Part shown: positions 45,516-53,783 of the stretch, piece by piece
Position numbering within the stretch: position 1 is the first letter of the stretch
Layout of the letters: every line of letters starts with the position of its first letter
From: JANNPJ01 sp035474375
GTDB lineage: Bacteria > Actinomycetota > Actinomycetes > Actinomycetales > Kineosporiaceae
NCBI GenBank assembly: GCA_035474375.1
Contig: DATINJ010000145.1
Coordinates: 4,387-68,386 of the forward strand
Length of the DNA: 64,000 bases
Direction of reading: 5' to 3'
Position numbers and translations under genes: made by a program
The notes under the pieces: model-generated
Told to the model about the DNA's origin: nothing
Seen by the model: the letters and a program-made list of their open reading frames with translations, nothing else
The model's database searches: none

Positions 45516-46301
45516 GTGTTACGTACCGTCTCCGCCACCCGCTATGTCACTCCGCTGCGTGAAGGGGGCTCGCTACCCGGCTTGGTCGAAGCGGACGACG
45601 ACGGGATGTACGTGGTCAAGTTCCGTGGCGCGGGGCAGGGCACGGCTGCTCTGGTGGCCGAGGTGGTGGTGGGCGAGATCGGTCGCCGGCTCGGCATCCG
45701 GGTCCCGGAGTTGGTCACCGTGGAGCTGGACCCGCAAGTAGCCCGCCTGGAACCGGACGAAGAGGTACAGGACCTGCTGTCCGCCAGCGCCGGTCTGAAC
45801 CTGGGGATGGACTTCCTGCCCGGTTCCTTCGGCTATGACGGGATGCACTGGCCACCGCCCGCCCCCGAGGCAGCGGTGATCCATTGGCTGGACGCGTACA
45901 GCGCGAACATCGATCGCACCTGGCGTAATCCGAACCTGCTGATCTGGCATCGCCAGTTGTGGGCGATCGATCACGGTGCCGCGCTGATCTTTCAGCATGC
46001 CTGGCCGCCCGTCGAGACCTGGGCGCGGCGTCGCTACGACTTCTCCGACCACGTCCTCGGGCCTGTGGTCGGAGAATTGGACGCTGCGACCCTGGACAAG
46101 ATCGACGCGGAGCTGGCCAGTCGGTTGACCTCCGACCTGCTGACCGAGGTGCTCGATCTGGTCCCGGATGGCTGGCTGATCGGGATGAACGCGGCGGTCG
46201 GTGACCCTCGGGACGCCGCTGCTTGGCGGGCGCGCTATTGCGAGTATCTGCTGGCCCGGTTGGAGGATCGACCGTCGTGGCGGAGCGAGGTGACCCGGTG
46301 A
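45516..46301 (+). CDS. HipA-like kinase-fold protein
   Basis: A 261-aa protein with a HipA/PI3K-like fold rather than the full-length HipA toxin. YVVKFRGAGQGTAALVAEVV supplies the ATP lysine, HWLDAYSANIDRTWRNPNLL holds the catalytic Asp-Arg and metal Asn, and LWAIDHGAALIF the metal Asp. It lacks the N-subdomain and HipB partner of classical HipBA modules. GTG start at 45516. The stop overlaps the next gene by four bases (GTGA), so they form a pair. Possibly a protein or small-molecule kinase; target unknown. Confidence 0.85.
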   Translation: MLRTVSATRYVTPLREGGSLPGLVEADDDGMYVVKFRGAGQGTAALVAEVVVGEIGRRLGIRVPELVTVELDPQVARLEPDEEVQDLLSASAGLNLGMDFLPGSFGYDGMHWPPPAPEAAVIHWLDAYSANIDRTWRNPNLLIWHRQLWAIDHGAALIFQHAWPPVETWARRRYDFSDHVLGPVVGELDAATLDKIDAELASRLTSDLLTEVLDLVPDGWLIGMNAAVGDPRDAAAWRARYCEYLLARLEDRPSWRSEVTR

Positions 46302-46678
46302 CCGCGGTCGTCTTCGAGTACGCGCTGGTCCGCGCCGTCCCCAGGGTCGATCGCGGGGAGTTCGTGAACGTTGCCGTGGTCCTGTACTGCCAGGCTCGAG
46401 ACTTCCTCGGGTGCGCTTGCGGGGTGCAACCGCATCGCATCCTCGCTCTTGATCCGAACACCGACCTGGAGGCGGTGAGCGCCGCGCTGGACGGCATTTG
46501 CGCGGTCTGCGAAGGCCGCCCCTCGGCGGGTGCACCCGGTGCGGGCTCACCACGAGCCCGGTTCGGTTGGCTGACCTCGCCACGGAGCACCGTCGTCCAG
46601 GCCGGACCGGTGCACTCCGGTGTCACCACCGATCCGGCCGCCGAGCTGACCCGGCTGGCTCAGCGCCTGACGATCTGA
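46298..46678 (+). CDS. DUF3037 family protein, partner of HipA-like kinase
   Basis: A 126-aa protein. FEYALVRAVPRVDRGEFVNV is the DUF3037 signature, followed by VAVVLYCQARDFLGC and a C-terminal PHSGVTTDPAAEL-like helix. It is found adjacent to HipA-like kinase genes in many actinobacteria. Its biochemical role is unknown. It starts at the GTG overlapping the upstream stop, so translational coupling fixes the start. Confidence 0.87.
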   Translation: MTAVVFEYALVRAVPRVDRGEFVNVAVVLYCQARDFLGCACGVQPHRILALDPNTDLEAVSAALDGICAVCEGRPSAGAPGAGSPRARFGWLTSPRSTVVQAGPVHSGVTTDPAAELTRLAQRLTI

Positions 46679-46691
46679 ATTCCTGGTCACG

Positions 46692-47819
46692 ATGTCGCCA
46701 ACCAGCGCCCACCCGCACTCGCACCGCGAGCCGGACCCCGCTCCAGACACCCAGCCCAGCATCGACGTTGACGTCGCGGTGATCGGCGCCGGCCAGGCCG
46801 GCTTGTCGAGTGCATACTTCCTCGGCCGAGCCGGATTTGAGCCCGGTACCGGTTTCGTGGTGCTGGACGGCGACGCCGGCCCAGGTGGCGCCTGGCAACA
46901 CCGTTGGCCGACGCTTCGGTTCGGCGCCGCGCACCGCCTCTACCCCTTGCCCGCCTTTCCGCTCGGCCCGGTGGACGGCGATCGCCCAGCTGCCGAGGTA
47001 GTCGCCGAGTACTACGGCGATTTCGAGCACTACTACGACCTTCCGATTCGCCGCCCGATCCAGGTTACGGCCGTGCGGCCGGGCGAGCACGACCGGCTCA
47101 GCCTGGTGACGACGTCCGGGACGTGGTCGGCTCGGGGCGTGGTCAACGCCAGCGGCACTTGGAGCAAACCGTTCTGGCCGGCCTACCCGGGCGGCGCCCT
47201 GTTCCAGGGACGGCAGTTGCACACCGTGGAGTACCAGCGACCACAGGAGTTCGCCGGTCGGCACGTCGTGGTCGTCGGTGGCGGCAACTCGGCCGTTCAG
47301 CTGCTCGCGGAGATCTCCACCTGGACGACGACCACCTGGGTGTCTCGAAGCGAACCGGTCTGGAATACCGGTACTTTCGATGAGTCCGCGGGCCGGGAGG
47401 CGATCGCCCGGGTGGAACAGCGGGTCCTCGCGGGATTACCGCCGCAAAGCGTGGTGAGTGTCACCGGGCTGGGGCTCACGCCCGCCGTCGTGGCCGCCGC
47501 GGAACGTGGCGTGATGGTCCGCCGACCGATGTTCGAGCGGATCACGCCGACCGGAGTGCAATGGGCGAACGGCGATTTCGTCCAAGCCGACGTCATTCTC
47601 TGGTGCACCGGTTTTCGCGCCGCATTGGATCATCTCAAGCCGATGCGCCTGCGCGAGCCCGGCGGCGGCATCCGAATGCAGGGCACCCGGGTAATGACCG
47701 ACCCCCGGATCCACCTCGTCGGCTACGGGCCGTCCGCAAGCACTATCGGCGCGAACCGCGCGGGGCGAGTCGCCGCTCGCGAACTAGCCGCCCTGCTCCG
47801 GCCGAAAACCCCGAGGTGA
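46692..47819 (+). CDS. Flavin-containing monooxygenase-like oxidoreductase
   Basis: A 375-aa NAD(P)H/FAD enzyme. DVAVIGAGQAGLSSAYFLGR binds FAD, VVVVGGGNSAVQLLAEIS binds NADPH, and the end VGYGPSASTIGANRAGRVA resembles FMO and putrescine/thioredoxin-like families. Residues 60-70 include GGAWQHRWPTLRF, typical of FMO-like proteins. Substrate unknown. It lies 13 bp after DUF3037 and overlaps the following acetyltransferase gene by four bases. Confidence 0.85.
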   Translation: MSPTSAHPHSHREPDPAPDTQPSIDVDVAVIGAGQAGLSSAYFLGRAGFEPGTGFVVLDGDAGPGGAWQHRWPTLRFGAAHRLYPLPAFPLGPVDGDRPAAEVVAEYYGDFEHYYDLPIRRPIQVTAVRPGEHDRLSLVTTSGTWSARGVVNASGTWSKPFWPAYPGGALFQGRQLHTVEYQRPQEFAGRHVVVVGGGNSAVQLLAEISTWTTTTWVSRSEPVWNTGTFDESAGREAIARVEQRVLAGLPPQSVVSVTGLGLTPAVVAAAERGVMVRRPMFERITPTGVQWANGDFVQADVILWCTGFRAALDHLKPMRLREPGGGIRMQGTRVMTDPRIHLVGYGPSASTIGANRAGRVAARELAALLRPKTPR

Positions 47820-48511
47820 CACTTCACCATCCGTTGGCCGAATTGATTATCGCGGCGGCAGCGGGGCGCTTCCCCGTTGCGGACGGAGGCTGGCATCGAG
47901 TTCCACCGTGGTTGCCCGGTCTTCAGGCCGTGTTTGCGTTCACCGGGCATGCCGTCTTGGCCCTTGCGGATGAGGTGTCGCAATCCGAGTTGCTTGGGTC
48001 TGTGGTGGACGGGTACGGCGGGGCCCACGATCCGCGCCTGATCTCCGCGTTGGCGGGAGTTGACGGCTGGATCGACAGCCTCGACCTGGTACTGGCCGGT
48101 CAGGGCAGCGCACCGGTGATGCAGCCTGGTCAGGCTTCGCCGTCTGATCGACGCTCGGCGTTTCAGCTGGTGCCGCGACCCGATCTTTGGGAGCACCCAC
48201 GTGCTCGCTACGCTGCCATGATCCGCACTACACCCATGGTTTTTGGCTACGCCGACCGGTCCTGCACCACCGTTGCCATCGTGTCCAAAGGGATCGCGGG
48301 CCTGCCTGAGTTGAGTTTTGAGTTGGACCCGAGCCAGCGGGGAACCGGCCAGGGGGCGGCGCTGGTCCGTGATGCGTTGCGCCTGGTTCCCGCTGGGGAA
48401 CTCGTCATCGCCTCCGTGGCACCGGGTAACGCCGCTAGCCTTCGCACCCTACTCGGCACCGGGTTCGTACCGTTAGGCTCAATTCAGCTGTTTAGAAAAG
48501 CAACCGGGTAG
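47816..48511 (+). CDS. GNAT-like acetyltransferase
   Basis: A 231-aa protein. The last about 90 residues form a GNAT-like core: a SFELDPSQRGTGQGAALVRD loop with the RxxGxG/A acetyl-CoA motif, then ASVAPGNAASLRTLLGTGFV and a terminal strand. The N-terminal 130 residues are not recognised. GTG at 47816 overlaps the monooxygenase stop by four bases, so it is in the same operon. Substrate unknown. Confidence 0.72.
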   Translation: MTLHHPLAELIIAAAAGRFPVADGGWHRVPPWLPGLQAVFAFTGHAVLALADEVSQSELLGSVVDGYGGAHDPRLISALAGVDGWIDSLDLVLAGQGSAPVMQPGQASPSDRRSAFQLVPRPDLWEHPRARYAAMIRTTPMVFGYADRSCTTVAIVSKGIAGLPELSFELDPSQRGTGQGAALVRDALRLVPAGELVIASVAPGNAASLRTLLGTGFVPLGSIQLFRKATG

Positions 48512-48534
48512 CTCCGCAAACTCCGGCGATTTTC

Positions 48535-48993
48535 CTACCGGATCACCTTCGTCAGATACACGCTGTTCGGATCATTCTGGTAGCCGGCGAAAGGCTCGCA
48601 ATACTCGAACCCGGCCTTCTGATACATTTTTCTTGCCGGAGCGAAGAACGCAGCCGATCCTGTCTCCAGACTCAGCCGAGAGAAACCCATCTTCTTGGCC
48701 TCACTAAAAATGTGCCGCAACAATCCCGAGGCAACGCCACGATTCTTGTACTCCGAGGCTGTGCGCATCGACTTGATTTCGGCATGGCTGGGATCTAGAG
48801 CCTTGAGGGCGCCGCATCCAACCAGGACGTCGCCGTCCAGAACACTCCAGAACGTTACCTCCGGCTTGCGCAGCCCACCGAGATCGAGAGCGTGCTTGCT
48901 CTCCGGCGGCGAAACTGATCTCATCTCCTCGATGTGTGCAGCCAGGAAGTCGGCTATCTCCGGACCGGAGAGGTCGTCAATGACGATTCGCAC
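48535..48993 (-). CDS. GNAT family N-acetyltransferase
   Basis: A 152-aa GNAT. EIKSMRTASEYKNRGVASGL carries the acetyl-CoA pyrophosphate loop (xxRGVA), followed by LLRHIFSEAKKMGFSRLSLE and PARKMYQKAGFEYCEPFAGY, all usual for small-molecule or peptide acetyltransferases. Convergent with the preceding gene. ATG at 48993. Substrate unknown. Confidence 0.85.
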   Translation of the reverse strand: MRIVIDDLSGPEIADFLAAHIEEMRSVSPPESKHALDLGGLRKPEVTFWSVLDGDVLVGCGALKALDPSHAEIKSMRTASEYKNRGVASGLLRHIFSEAKKMGFSRLSLETGSAAFFAPARKMYQKAGFEYCEPFAGYQNDPNSVYLTKVIR

Positions 48994-49180
48994 GTTCGTA
49001 GGAGCCTTCCTGAAGTTCTCGTAGCTGGCATGAAATGGTAGGCCTAGGCGGACGCCGGAGCCAGCGGCCGGGTACCCCCTCAGCGCCTCTCACTGGATGC
49101 ATCCACCTAGCTGTACAGTCCCGGGCAAGAACGGTGACATGCCCGGGGCAGCGTCGCGACCCGGCGAATAGAAGGAATTA

Positions 49181-50530
49181 ATGCCCATCGCTTCTCCGCA
49201 GCGCGCTCTGCTGGCGCTGGCTCTCGGTGCTTTTTGCATCGCCACCGGTGAGTTCGTCTCGCTGGGTCTGCTGCCGGATCTAGCCAGCAGTTACGACGTG
49301 ACCATTCCGCAAGCAGGGCACCTGATCTCGGCCTATGCCCTGGGAGTCGTCGTCGGCGGTCCGCTGCTCACGGTCGTGGCCATCCGATGGACCCGCAAGC
49401 GATTCCTGTTGATGCTCACGATTCTGCTGGCGATCGGCAACTTAGCCTCCGGCCTGGTACCAAGCTTCCACGGACTGCTGGTGATCCGCTTTCTGGCCGG
49501 ACTCCCGCACGCGGCCTACTTCGGTGCAGCGGCGGTGGCAGCGGGAAACCTCGTTGAGACCGGTCGACGGAACGCGGCGATGGCGGTGGTGCTTACCGGG
49601 TTCACCATTGCCAACGTTGTCGGCGTTCCCCTCACGATCCGCCTCGGGCAGCAAGCCGGCTGGCGTACCGCCTTCATGTTCGTCGGCTTGCTCGAGCTGA
49701 TCGCCGCAGTCGGAATCCTCTGCTTGGTGCCACGGCAAGAGCAGCAGTCCCGCAAGGCTCCGCGTGGGTTGATCGAGGAAGTGAAGGCCTTCCGCAATGT
49801 TCAGGTCTGGCTCGCGCTGGGCATCGCTGCGATCGGCGGTGGCGCGTTGTTCTCGACATCGAGTTACATCACCCCGATGATGACCCGGCTGGCCGGATAC
49901 TCCGAGACCAGCATGCCTTGGCTGTTGGTGCTGCTGGGCATCGGGATGACGACGGGAAATCTGGTCGGCGCCCGGATGGCGAACGGCGGACTGATGCGCA
50001 CCATCTACTTCTCGCTGAGCGCCCAAGCCCTCGTTGCTCTGGTGTTCGTCTTCGCCTCTCACGACAAGATCGCCGCAACGATCACCATCGTGCTGTTCCC
50101 GTTCACGACGAGCCTGATGCTGCCGCCCCTGCAGGCCCGCATCATCATGCTCGCGGACGGTGCTCCCAACCTGGCCTCCGCAGCCATCCACTCCGCCTTC
50201 AACGTGGCCAACTCCCTCGGTGCCTGGCTGGGTGGGATGACCATCGCCGCCGGCCTGGGTTATGCATCGCCAAATCTGGTGGCGGCCTGGCTGGCCGTGC
50301 TGGGTCTGATTCTGGCTATCGTTTCGATGGGCCTCAGTCCAGGCCTGTCCACGCGTCGGCTCGATTTCTTCACCGACGATGAAAAGGCTCAACTGCGCGC
50401 ACTCGCGGCGACCGCGTCGTTGCGCAGCTCCGTCCACCACCGCGCACCAGCAGCCGATCTCAATGTTGTCCAAAACGCTGACCCCAGGCCGACTGTGGCT
50501 AGCGCGGATGCGGGCCGTAACCGCGGTTGA
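49181..50530 (+). CDS. MFS transporter, AraJ/Cml-like drug efflux family
   Basis: A 449-aa 12-helix major facilitator. LLALALGAFCIATGEFVSLG and a loop RWTRKRFLLMLTILL between helices 2 and 3 fit the family, as do TNLVGARM-type loops. The closest resemblance is to the arabinose efflux/chloramphenicol resistance group. The C-terminal 60 residues are hydrophilic. It likely exports a small molecule; substrate unknown. Preceded by AGAAGGAATTA eight bases before the ATG. Confidence 0.85.
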   Translation: MPIASPQRALLALALGAFCIATGEFVSLGLLPDLASSYDVTIPQAGHLISAYALGVVVGGPLLTVVAIRWTRKRFLLMLTILLAIGNLASGLVPSFHGLLVIRFLAGLPHAAYFGAAAVAAGNLVETGRRNAAMAVVLTGFTIANVVGVPLTIRLGQQAGWRTAFMFVGLLELIAAVGILCLVPRQEQQSRKAPRGLIEEVKAFRNVQVWLALGIAAIGGGALFSTSSYITPMMTRLAGYSETSMPWLLVLLGIGMTTGNLVGARMANGGLMRTIYFSLSAQALVALVFVFASHDKIAATITIVLFPFTTSLMLPPLQARIIMLADGAPNLASAAIHSAFNVANSLGAWLGGMTIAAGLGYASPNLVAAWLAVLGLILAIVSMGLSPGLSTRRLDFFTDDEKAQLRALAATASLRSSVHHRAPAADLNVVQNADPRPTVASADAGRNRG

Positions 50531-50638
50531 ATAGCGAGCTCCAAGCAAGAAATGGCGCTGCTTCGCGGAATGGACCTTCCGGGCGTGGAATGCTGAGCAT
50601 GATCTTGCGCTTCTCGTGGCCAGGCTGGGAACAGGGCG

Positions 50639-51637
50639 GTGGTTCGGGTGTGGTTCGAGTCGTTGACCGGGTTCAAGGAGACCGACGGCGCCGGGGTCGT
50701 CGACCGGATCCGAGAGGACGGTCCGTTCCTGGAGTCGATCGTGAATGGCCGCCGGATGCGGCGGGGTGAATTCTCCGTCATCTCGCTGACGGATCTGCGT
50801 CACCACCGCGACAACGGCGACCCCATCCCCTACGTCGGCGAGACCACGGTCCGCGAAATCATCGGGGACGTGCGCGAACTGCACGCCGATCCCGCTGCGG
50901 CCGGAGCGACCTTCCAAGTGGCGTCGCAGTTCAACATGCTGGAGATGACCAGCCCGAAGATCACCCCGGAGGCCGGCGTCGCGCGGTATGAGTTGGACCC
51001 GACCCAGGGTCCCGCCTGCGCGATCGCGTGCGGTGCGGGCACGATCCACCGCAACTACTTCGTGCCGTTCGACCACGGCGACCACCTCGTCCGCGGCCAG
51101 ACGGCAGACCGCCAACTGAACGGATTCGCCGACCTGGCAGCGGCTCTGGGCCTGGCCGTCGACATGCGCAACGGGTACGCCCTCCTGACGCCAGAGCAGC
51201 TGGAGCGGTCGAGCGAGCGGCTAAACGGGTTGACCGAACCGCAGCGGGACGAACTGGCCGGGCTGTTACGGGTCGGCGTCCAAACCGACGGCGAGGTCAC
51301 CTGGCGGGATGCCGGGCACAGCGTGACCCAGGTGTTCTGCTCGGCGCTGCCGATCGCGTACGCGGGCGGCCAGCCGAAGCGGTGGGAACCGTTGGCCCGG
51401 CTGGTTCTGGACGCTGCCTACGAGGCGACCTTCGCCGCCGCGGTCCGGTCTGCGGCCCGCACCGGGAACCGCACGCTCTACCTGACGTTGATCGGCGCTG
51501 GTGCTTTCGGGAACCCGGTGGCTTGGGTCGTTTCGGCGCTGCAGCGTTCCCTCCGGTTGCACCAGTTTGCCGGGCTCGACGTCCGGGTCGTGAGCTACGC
51601 CTGGCCGCAGCGGGCGTTGCGGGTGCTCGATCAGTAG
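50639..51637 (+). CDS. Uncharacterised protein with macro-domain-like features
   Basis: A 332-aa protein without signal peptide. Central stretch FQVASQFNMLEMTSPKITPE and TQGPACAIACGAGTIHRNYF, and near the end YLTLIGAGAFGNPVAWVVSA followed by an Asp-rich strand. The last two resemble the GxGxFG loop and preceding strand of ADP-ribose-binding macro domains, so a role in ADP-ribose or nucleotide chemistry is possible. I could not assign it to a named family. GTG start at 50639. It stands alone between the MFS and CPT genes. Confidence 0.6.
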   Translation: MVRVWFESLTGFKETDGAGVVDRIREDGPFLESIVNGRRMRRGEFSVISLTDLRHHRDNGDPIPYVGETTVREIIGDVRELHADPAAAGATFQVASQFNMLEMTSPKITPEAGVARYELDPTQGPACAIACGAGTIHRNYFVPFDHGDHLVRGQTADRQLNGFADLAAALGLAVDMRNGYALLTPEQLERSSERLNGLTEPQRDELAGLLRVGVQTDGEVTWRDAGHSVTQVFCSALPIAYAGGQPKRWEPLARLVLDAAYEATFAAAVRSAARTGNRTLYLTLIGAGAFGNPVAWVVSALQRSLRLHQFAGLDVRVVSYAWPQRALRVLDQ

Positions 51638-51780
51638 ACGCCGTCGTGGACCGACCCGCCCACGTCGGCATCGAACCCTTCGATGAGAACGCAGCTCGCT
51701 GGGTCTGACCCTGAGCAGTTCTCGGTCTTCCGACCCCGGTGTGGCTCAGTCAGCCCCCTCGCAACTGCGGAAGGTAGCTC

Positions 51781-52332
51781 ATGAGTGGCCTGATCATCCT
51801 TATCAACGGTGGTTCAAGCGCCGGGAAGAGTTCGCTCGTGCGCGAGCTCCAGAACCTGCTGCCTGAACTGTGGCTGGGCCTGGGGATCGACACCTTCATC
51901 GGGGCTCTGCCGGCCCGCTTGACCGGTGAAGGCACCGGCATCCAGTTCGAGGACGACGGTCGGGTGGACGTCGGTACTTCCTTCACCGAGCTGGAGAACC
52001 TCTGGATGCTGGGGATCGCAGCGATGGGTCGGGCTGGCGGACGGGTCATTGTCGACGATGCTTTCCTCGGCGGGCCACCATCGCAGCGACGCTGGCGGGA
52101 AGCACTGGAGGGGGTCGACGTCGGGTGGGTCGGCGTGCATTGTGACCCCGAGATCGCAGAGGAGCGGGCTCGGGCCCGCGGCGACCGGCCGGCGGGGATG
52201 GCCCGCCGCCAGGCACTGACCGTGCACCGCGGGATCGCCTATGACGTGGAAGTCGACACCGGCGTCCTGACGACGGCGGAAGCTGCAGCGGTCATCGCGG
52301 ATACGTTGAGCCAGATCCATCGGCCAGGATGA
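51781..52332 (+). CDS. Chloramphenicol phosphotransferase-like (CPT) protein
   Basis: A 183-aa P-loop protein. LIILINGGSSAGKSSLVREL is the Walker A motif, and the Asp in LWLGLGIDTFIGALP is the catalytic position of CPT enzymes that phosphorylate chloramphenicol's primary hydroxyl. VDDAFLGGPPSQRRWREAL and VHCDPEIAEERARARGDRPA fit the family. Many homologues act on other substrates, so resistance is not proved. ATG at 51781, upstream of the convergent SRPBCC gene. Confidence 0.85.
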   Translation: MSGLIILINGGSSAGKSSLVRELQNLLPELWLGLGIDTFIGALPARLTGEGTGIQFEDDGRVDVGTSFTELENLWMLGIAAMGRAGGRVIVDDAFLGGPPSQRRWREALEGVDVGWVGVHCDPEIAEERARARGDRPAGMARRQALTVHRGIAYDVEVDTGVLTTAEAAAVIADTLSQIHRPG

Positions 52333-52343
52333 AGGCTTCGCGA

Positions 52344-52709
52344 TCATGACGCCGGCCCGGCCAGGTTCGACTCGATGGCTCGAGCAAGGTCGGCGGCGGT
52401 GTTCCGGGCCTTCCGGGCGTAGCCGATGAAAAGCCGGTTGGCCAGCGGCACCGCCCAAGCTCCCTGCTGCGCGATGTTGAAGACTCGGTAGGTGACCATC
52501 GTGCGGCCACCGGGTGCGGACACGCTGATCTCGCCGCGATACCACCAGTGCCCTTGGAACCCGACCACTCCGTCCCGGTGGTCGACGTCGACGTACGACC
52601 GCCCAGCATCCCCGAGGACCGTGTCCGGCACCCAGTCGCCATCGATAAGACGCTGCACCTCGGTGAGCGGGGCATCCACCGGCGCGGAGACCTCGAACAG
52701 CAGCTTCAT
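52344..52709 (-). CDS. SRPBCC-like protein, PadR operon
   Basis: A 121-aa protein that fits a polyketide-cyclase/START-like fold: KLLFEVSAPVDAPLTEVQRL at the start, VDVDHRDGVVGFQGHWWYRG in the strands and a long C-terminal helix (NTAADLARAIESNL). Such domains bind hydrophobic ligands. The ATG at 52709 overlaps by four bases the stop of a 30-codon ORF. The upstream PadR gene probably controls it. Confidence 0.7.
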   Translation of the reverse strand: MKLLFEVSAPVDAPLTEVQRLIDGDWVPDTVLGDAGRSYVDVDHRDGVVGFQGHWWYRGEISVSAPGGRTMVTYRVFNIAQQGAWAVPLANRLFIGYARKARNTAADLARAIESNLAGPAS

Positions 52710-52798
52710 CGCGCACCTCGCCAGGTGTTCTGGAACGCCTCGTCCCCGTCGTTCCACGCCTGGTTGAGGCGGGCGGTGATGTCGTGGATCGTAGACAT
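52706..52798 (-). CDS. 30-codon ORF translationally coupled to SRPBCC gene
   Basis: A short ORF (MSTIHDITARLNQAW through WRGAR) with AAGGAG and GAGGACC just upstream of its ATG, and its TGA overlapping the ATG of the next gene (ATGA). It may be a true small protein or the remnant of a longer gene. The signals fit a translated leader. Coding potential is uncertain for its length. Confidence 0.45.
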   Translation of the reverse strand: MSTIHDITARLNQAWNDGDEAFQNTWRGAR

Positions 52799-52874
52799 GG
52801 TCCTCGAGCTCCTTAGCGCGACGGCTGCTTCCCTGAGCAGCTTGGATGGCCTGCTGGCGTACGCGGTTCGCTGG

Positions 52875-53468
52875 TCAGTTCTCCTTGATGAGCGCCTCGA
52901 TGTCGGCCAAGCCAGCCAGGTCAGTCGGCCAGTCGAGGGTGCCGGCGGTGAGATCGTCGAGGATCCGGCCGACCCATTCGCTCTCGGCGCGCAGGCGACC
53001 GGCCTCATACTCGGCCTCGAGCAGGAGGACGCGCGGTAGGTCCGGGGGCACGGCTGTCGCCGCTCTCTCCCGGCGTTCCAGTTCCACACGCCGCTCACGC
53101 AAAGCAGCGGCCACCTCGCTGGGCGCCAGCAGGCCGGCGAAGGCGAGGGCCGGCACGAACAGGGTGGAGTTCGCGTCCGGCTCGGCCAGTAGCAACCGCA
53201 CCCAGTCGCGCAGTCGCCGCTCTCCCGCCTCGGTCAGTTCATAGACAGTCCGCTCGGGCCGCACCCCGTCCCGCGTCGTTGCCGCGACCCGGATGTGCCC
53301 GGCGGTCAGAAGGCGCTCGGCCGCGTGATAAATGCTGCGCGGCAGACCGGTGACAAAGGTCTTGTGGGTCCGCTCGATCATCAGATGCATTTCGTACGCA
53401 TGCCGGGGCCCCGTCTTCAACAGCCCCAGCACGCACAGCGCGGTCGTGTCCCGGTCAGCCTTCTGCAT
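52875..53468 (-). CDS. PadR family transcriptional regulator
   Basis: A 197-aa regulator. The winged helix is at 7-85: ALCVLGLLKTGPRHAYEMHL, ERTHKTFVTGLPRSIYHAAE, VYELTEAGERRLRDWV. The C-terminal about 90 residues are helical and probably dimerise. It heads a minus-strand operon with the 30-codon ORF and SRPBCC gene. An inverted repeat just upstream is a candidate operator, typical for autoregulated PadR genes that sense phenolics or drugs. Confidence 0.88.
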   Translation of the reverse strand: MQKADRDTTALCVLGLLKTGPRHAYEMHLMIERTHKTFVTGLPRSIYHAAERLLTAGHIRVAATTRDGVRPERTVYELTEAGERRLRDWVRLLLAEPDANSTLFVPALAFAGLLAPSEVAAALRERRVELERRERAATAVPPDLPRVLLLEAEYEAGRLRAESEWVGRILDDLTAGTLDWPTDLAGLADIEALIKEN

Positions 53469-53783
53469 CCCGACCTCCTATGGCAAGAAGCAGTATTGCA
53501 TCTTGCACTACCGAGCGGCAACCGTCGCCAGGCGGACCGACTCAACGTCCGATTACGCCCAACCGGAACTGGTCCTCGTCGTGGTGGATCGGGTGGTCTA
53601 GAGCAACCGGATCGACCGCGCTGTCTCAGCAACGCCGGAACCGTCCGCGAGCGCGACATTGTTCATATTTGTCTTGATGATTCGCCTTTCGGATGCCGAG
53701 ATCGTCACAGTCGCGCGCCCCGAGGCCGGGATCGATGCACAATGGGGCGCTGAAGACATCCCATGAATTTGGAGGACCACCCG
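53469..53783. other. Divergent intergenic region, PadR and MFS genes
   Basis: About 315 bp between divergent genes. The padR-proximal end carries the inverted repeat listed separately; the rest is GC-rich and holds no convincing gene. Confidence 0.5.
53483..53506. promoter_or_regulatory. Inverted repeat, candidate PadR operator
   Basis: GCAAGAAGC (53483-53491) and GCATCTTGC (53498-53506) are reverse complements except for one position, separated by AGTATT. It lies 15 bp upstream of the padR start codon at 53468, where autoregulatory PadR operators are usually found. Confidence 0.55.
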
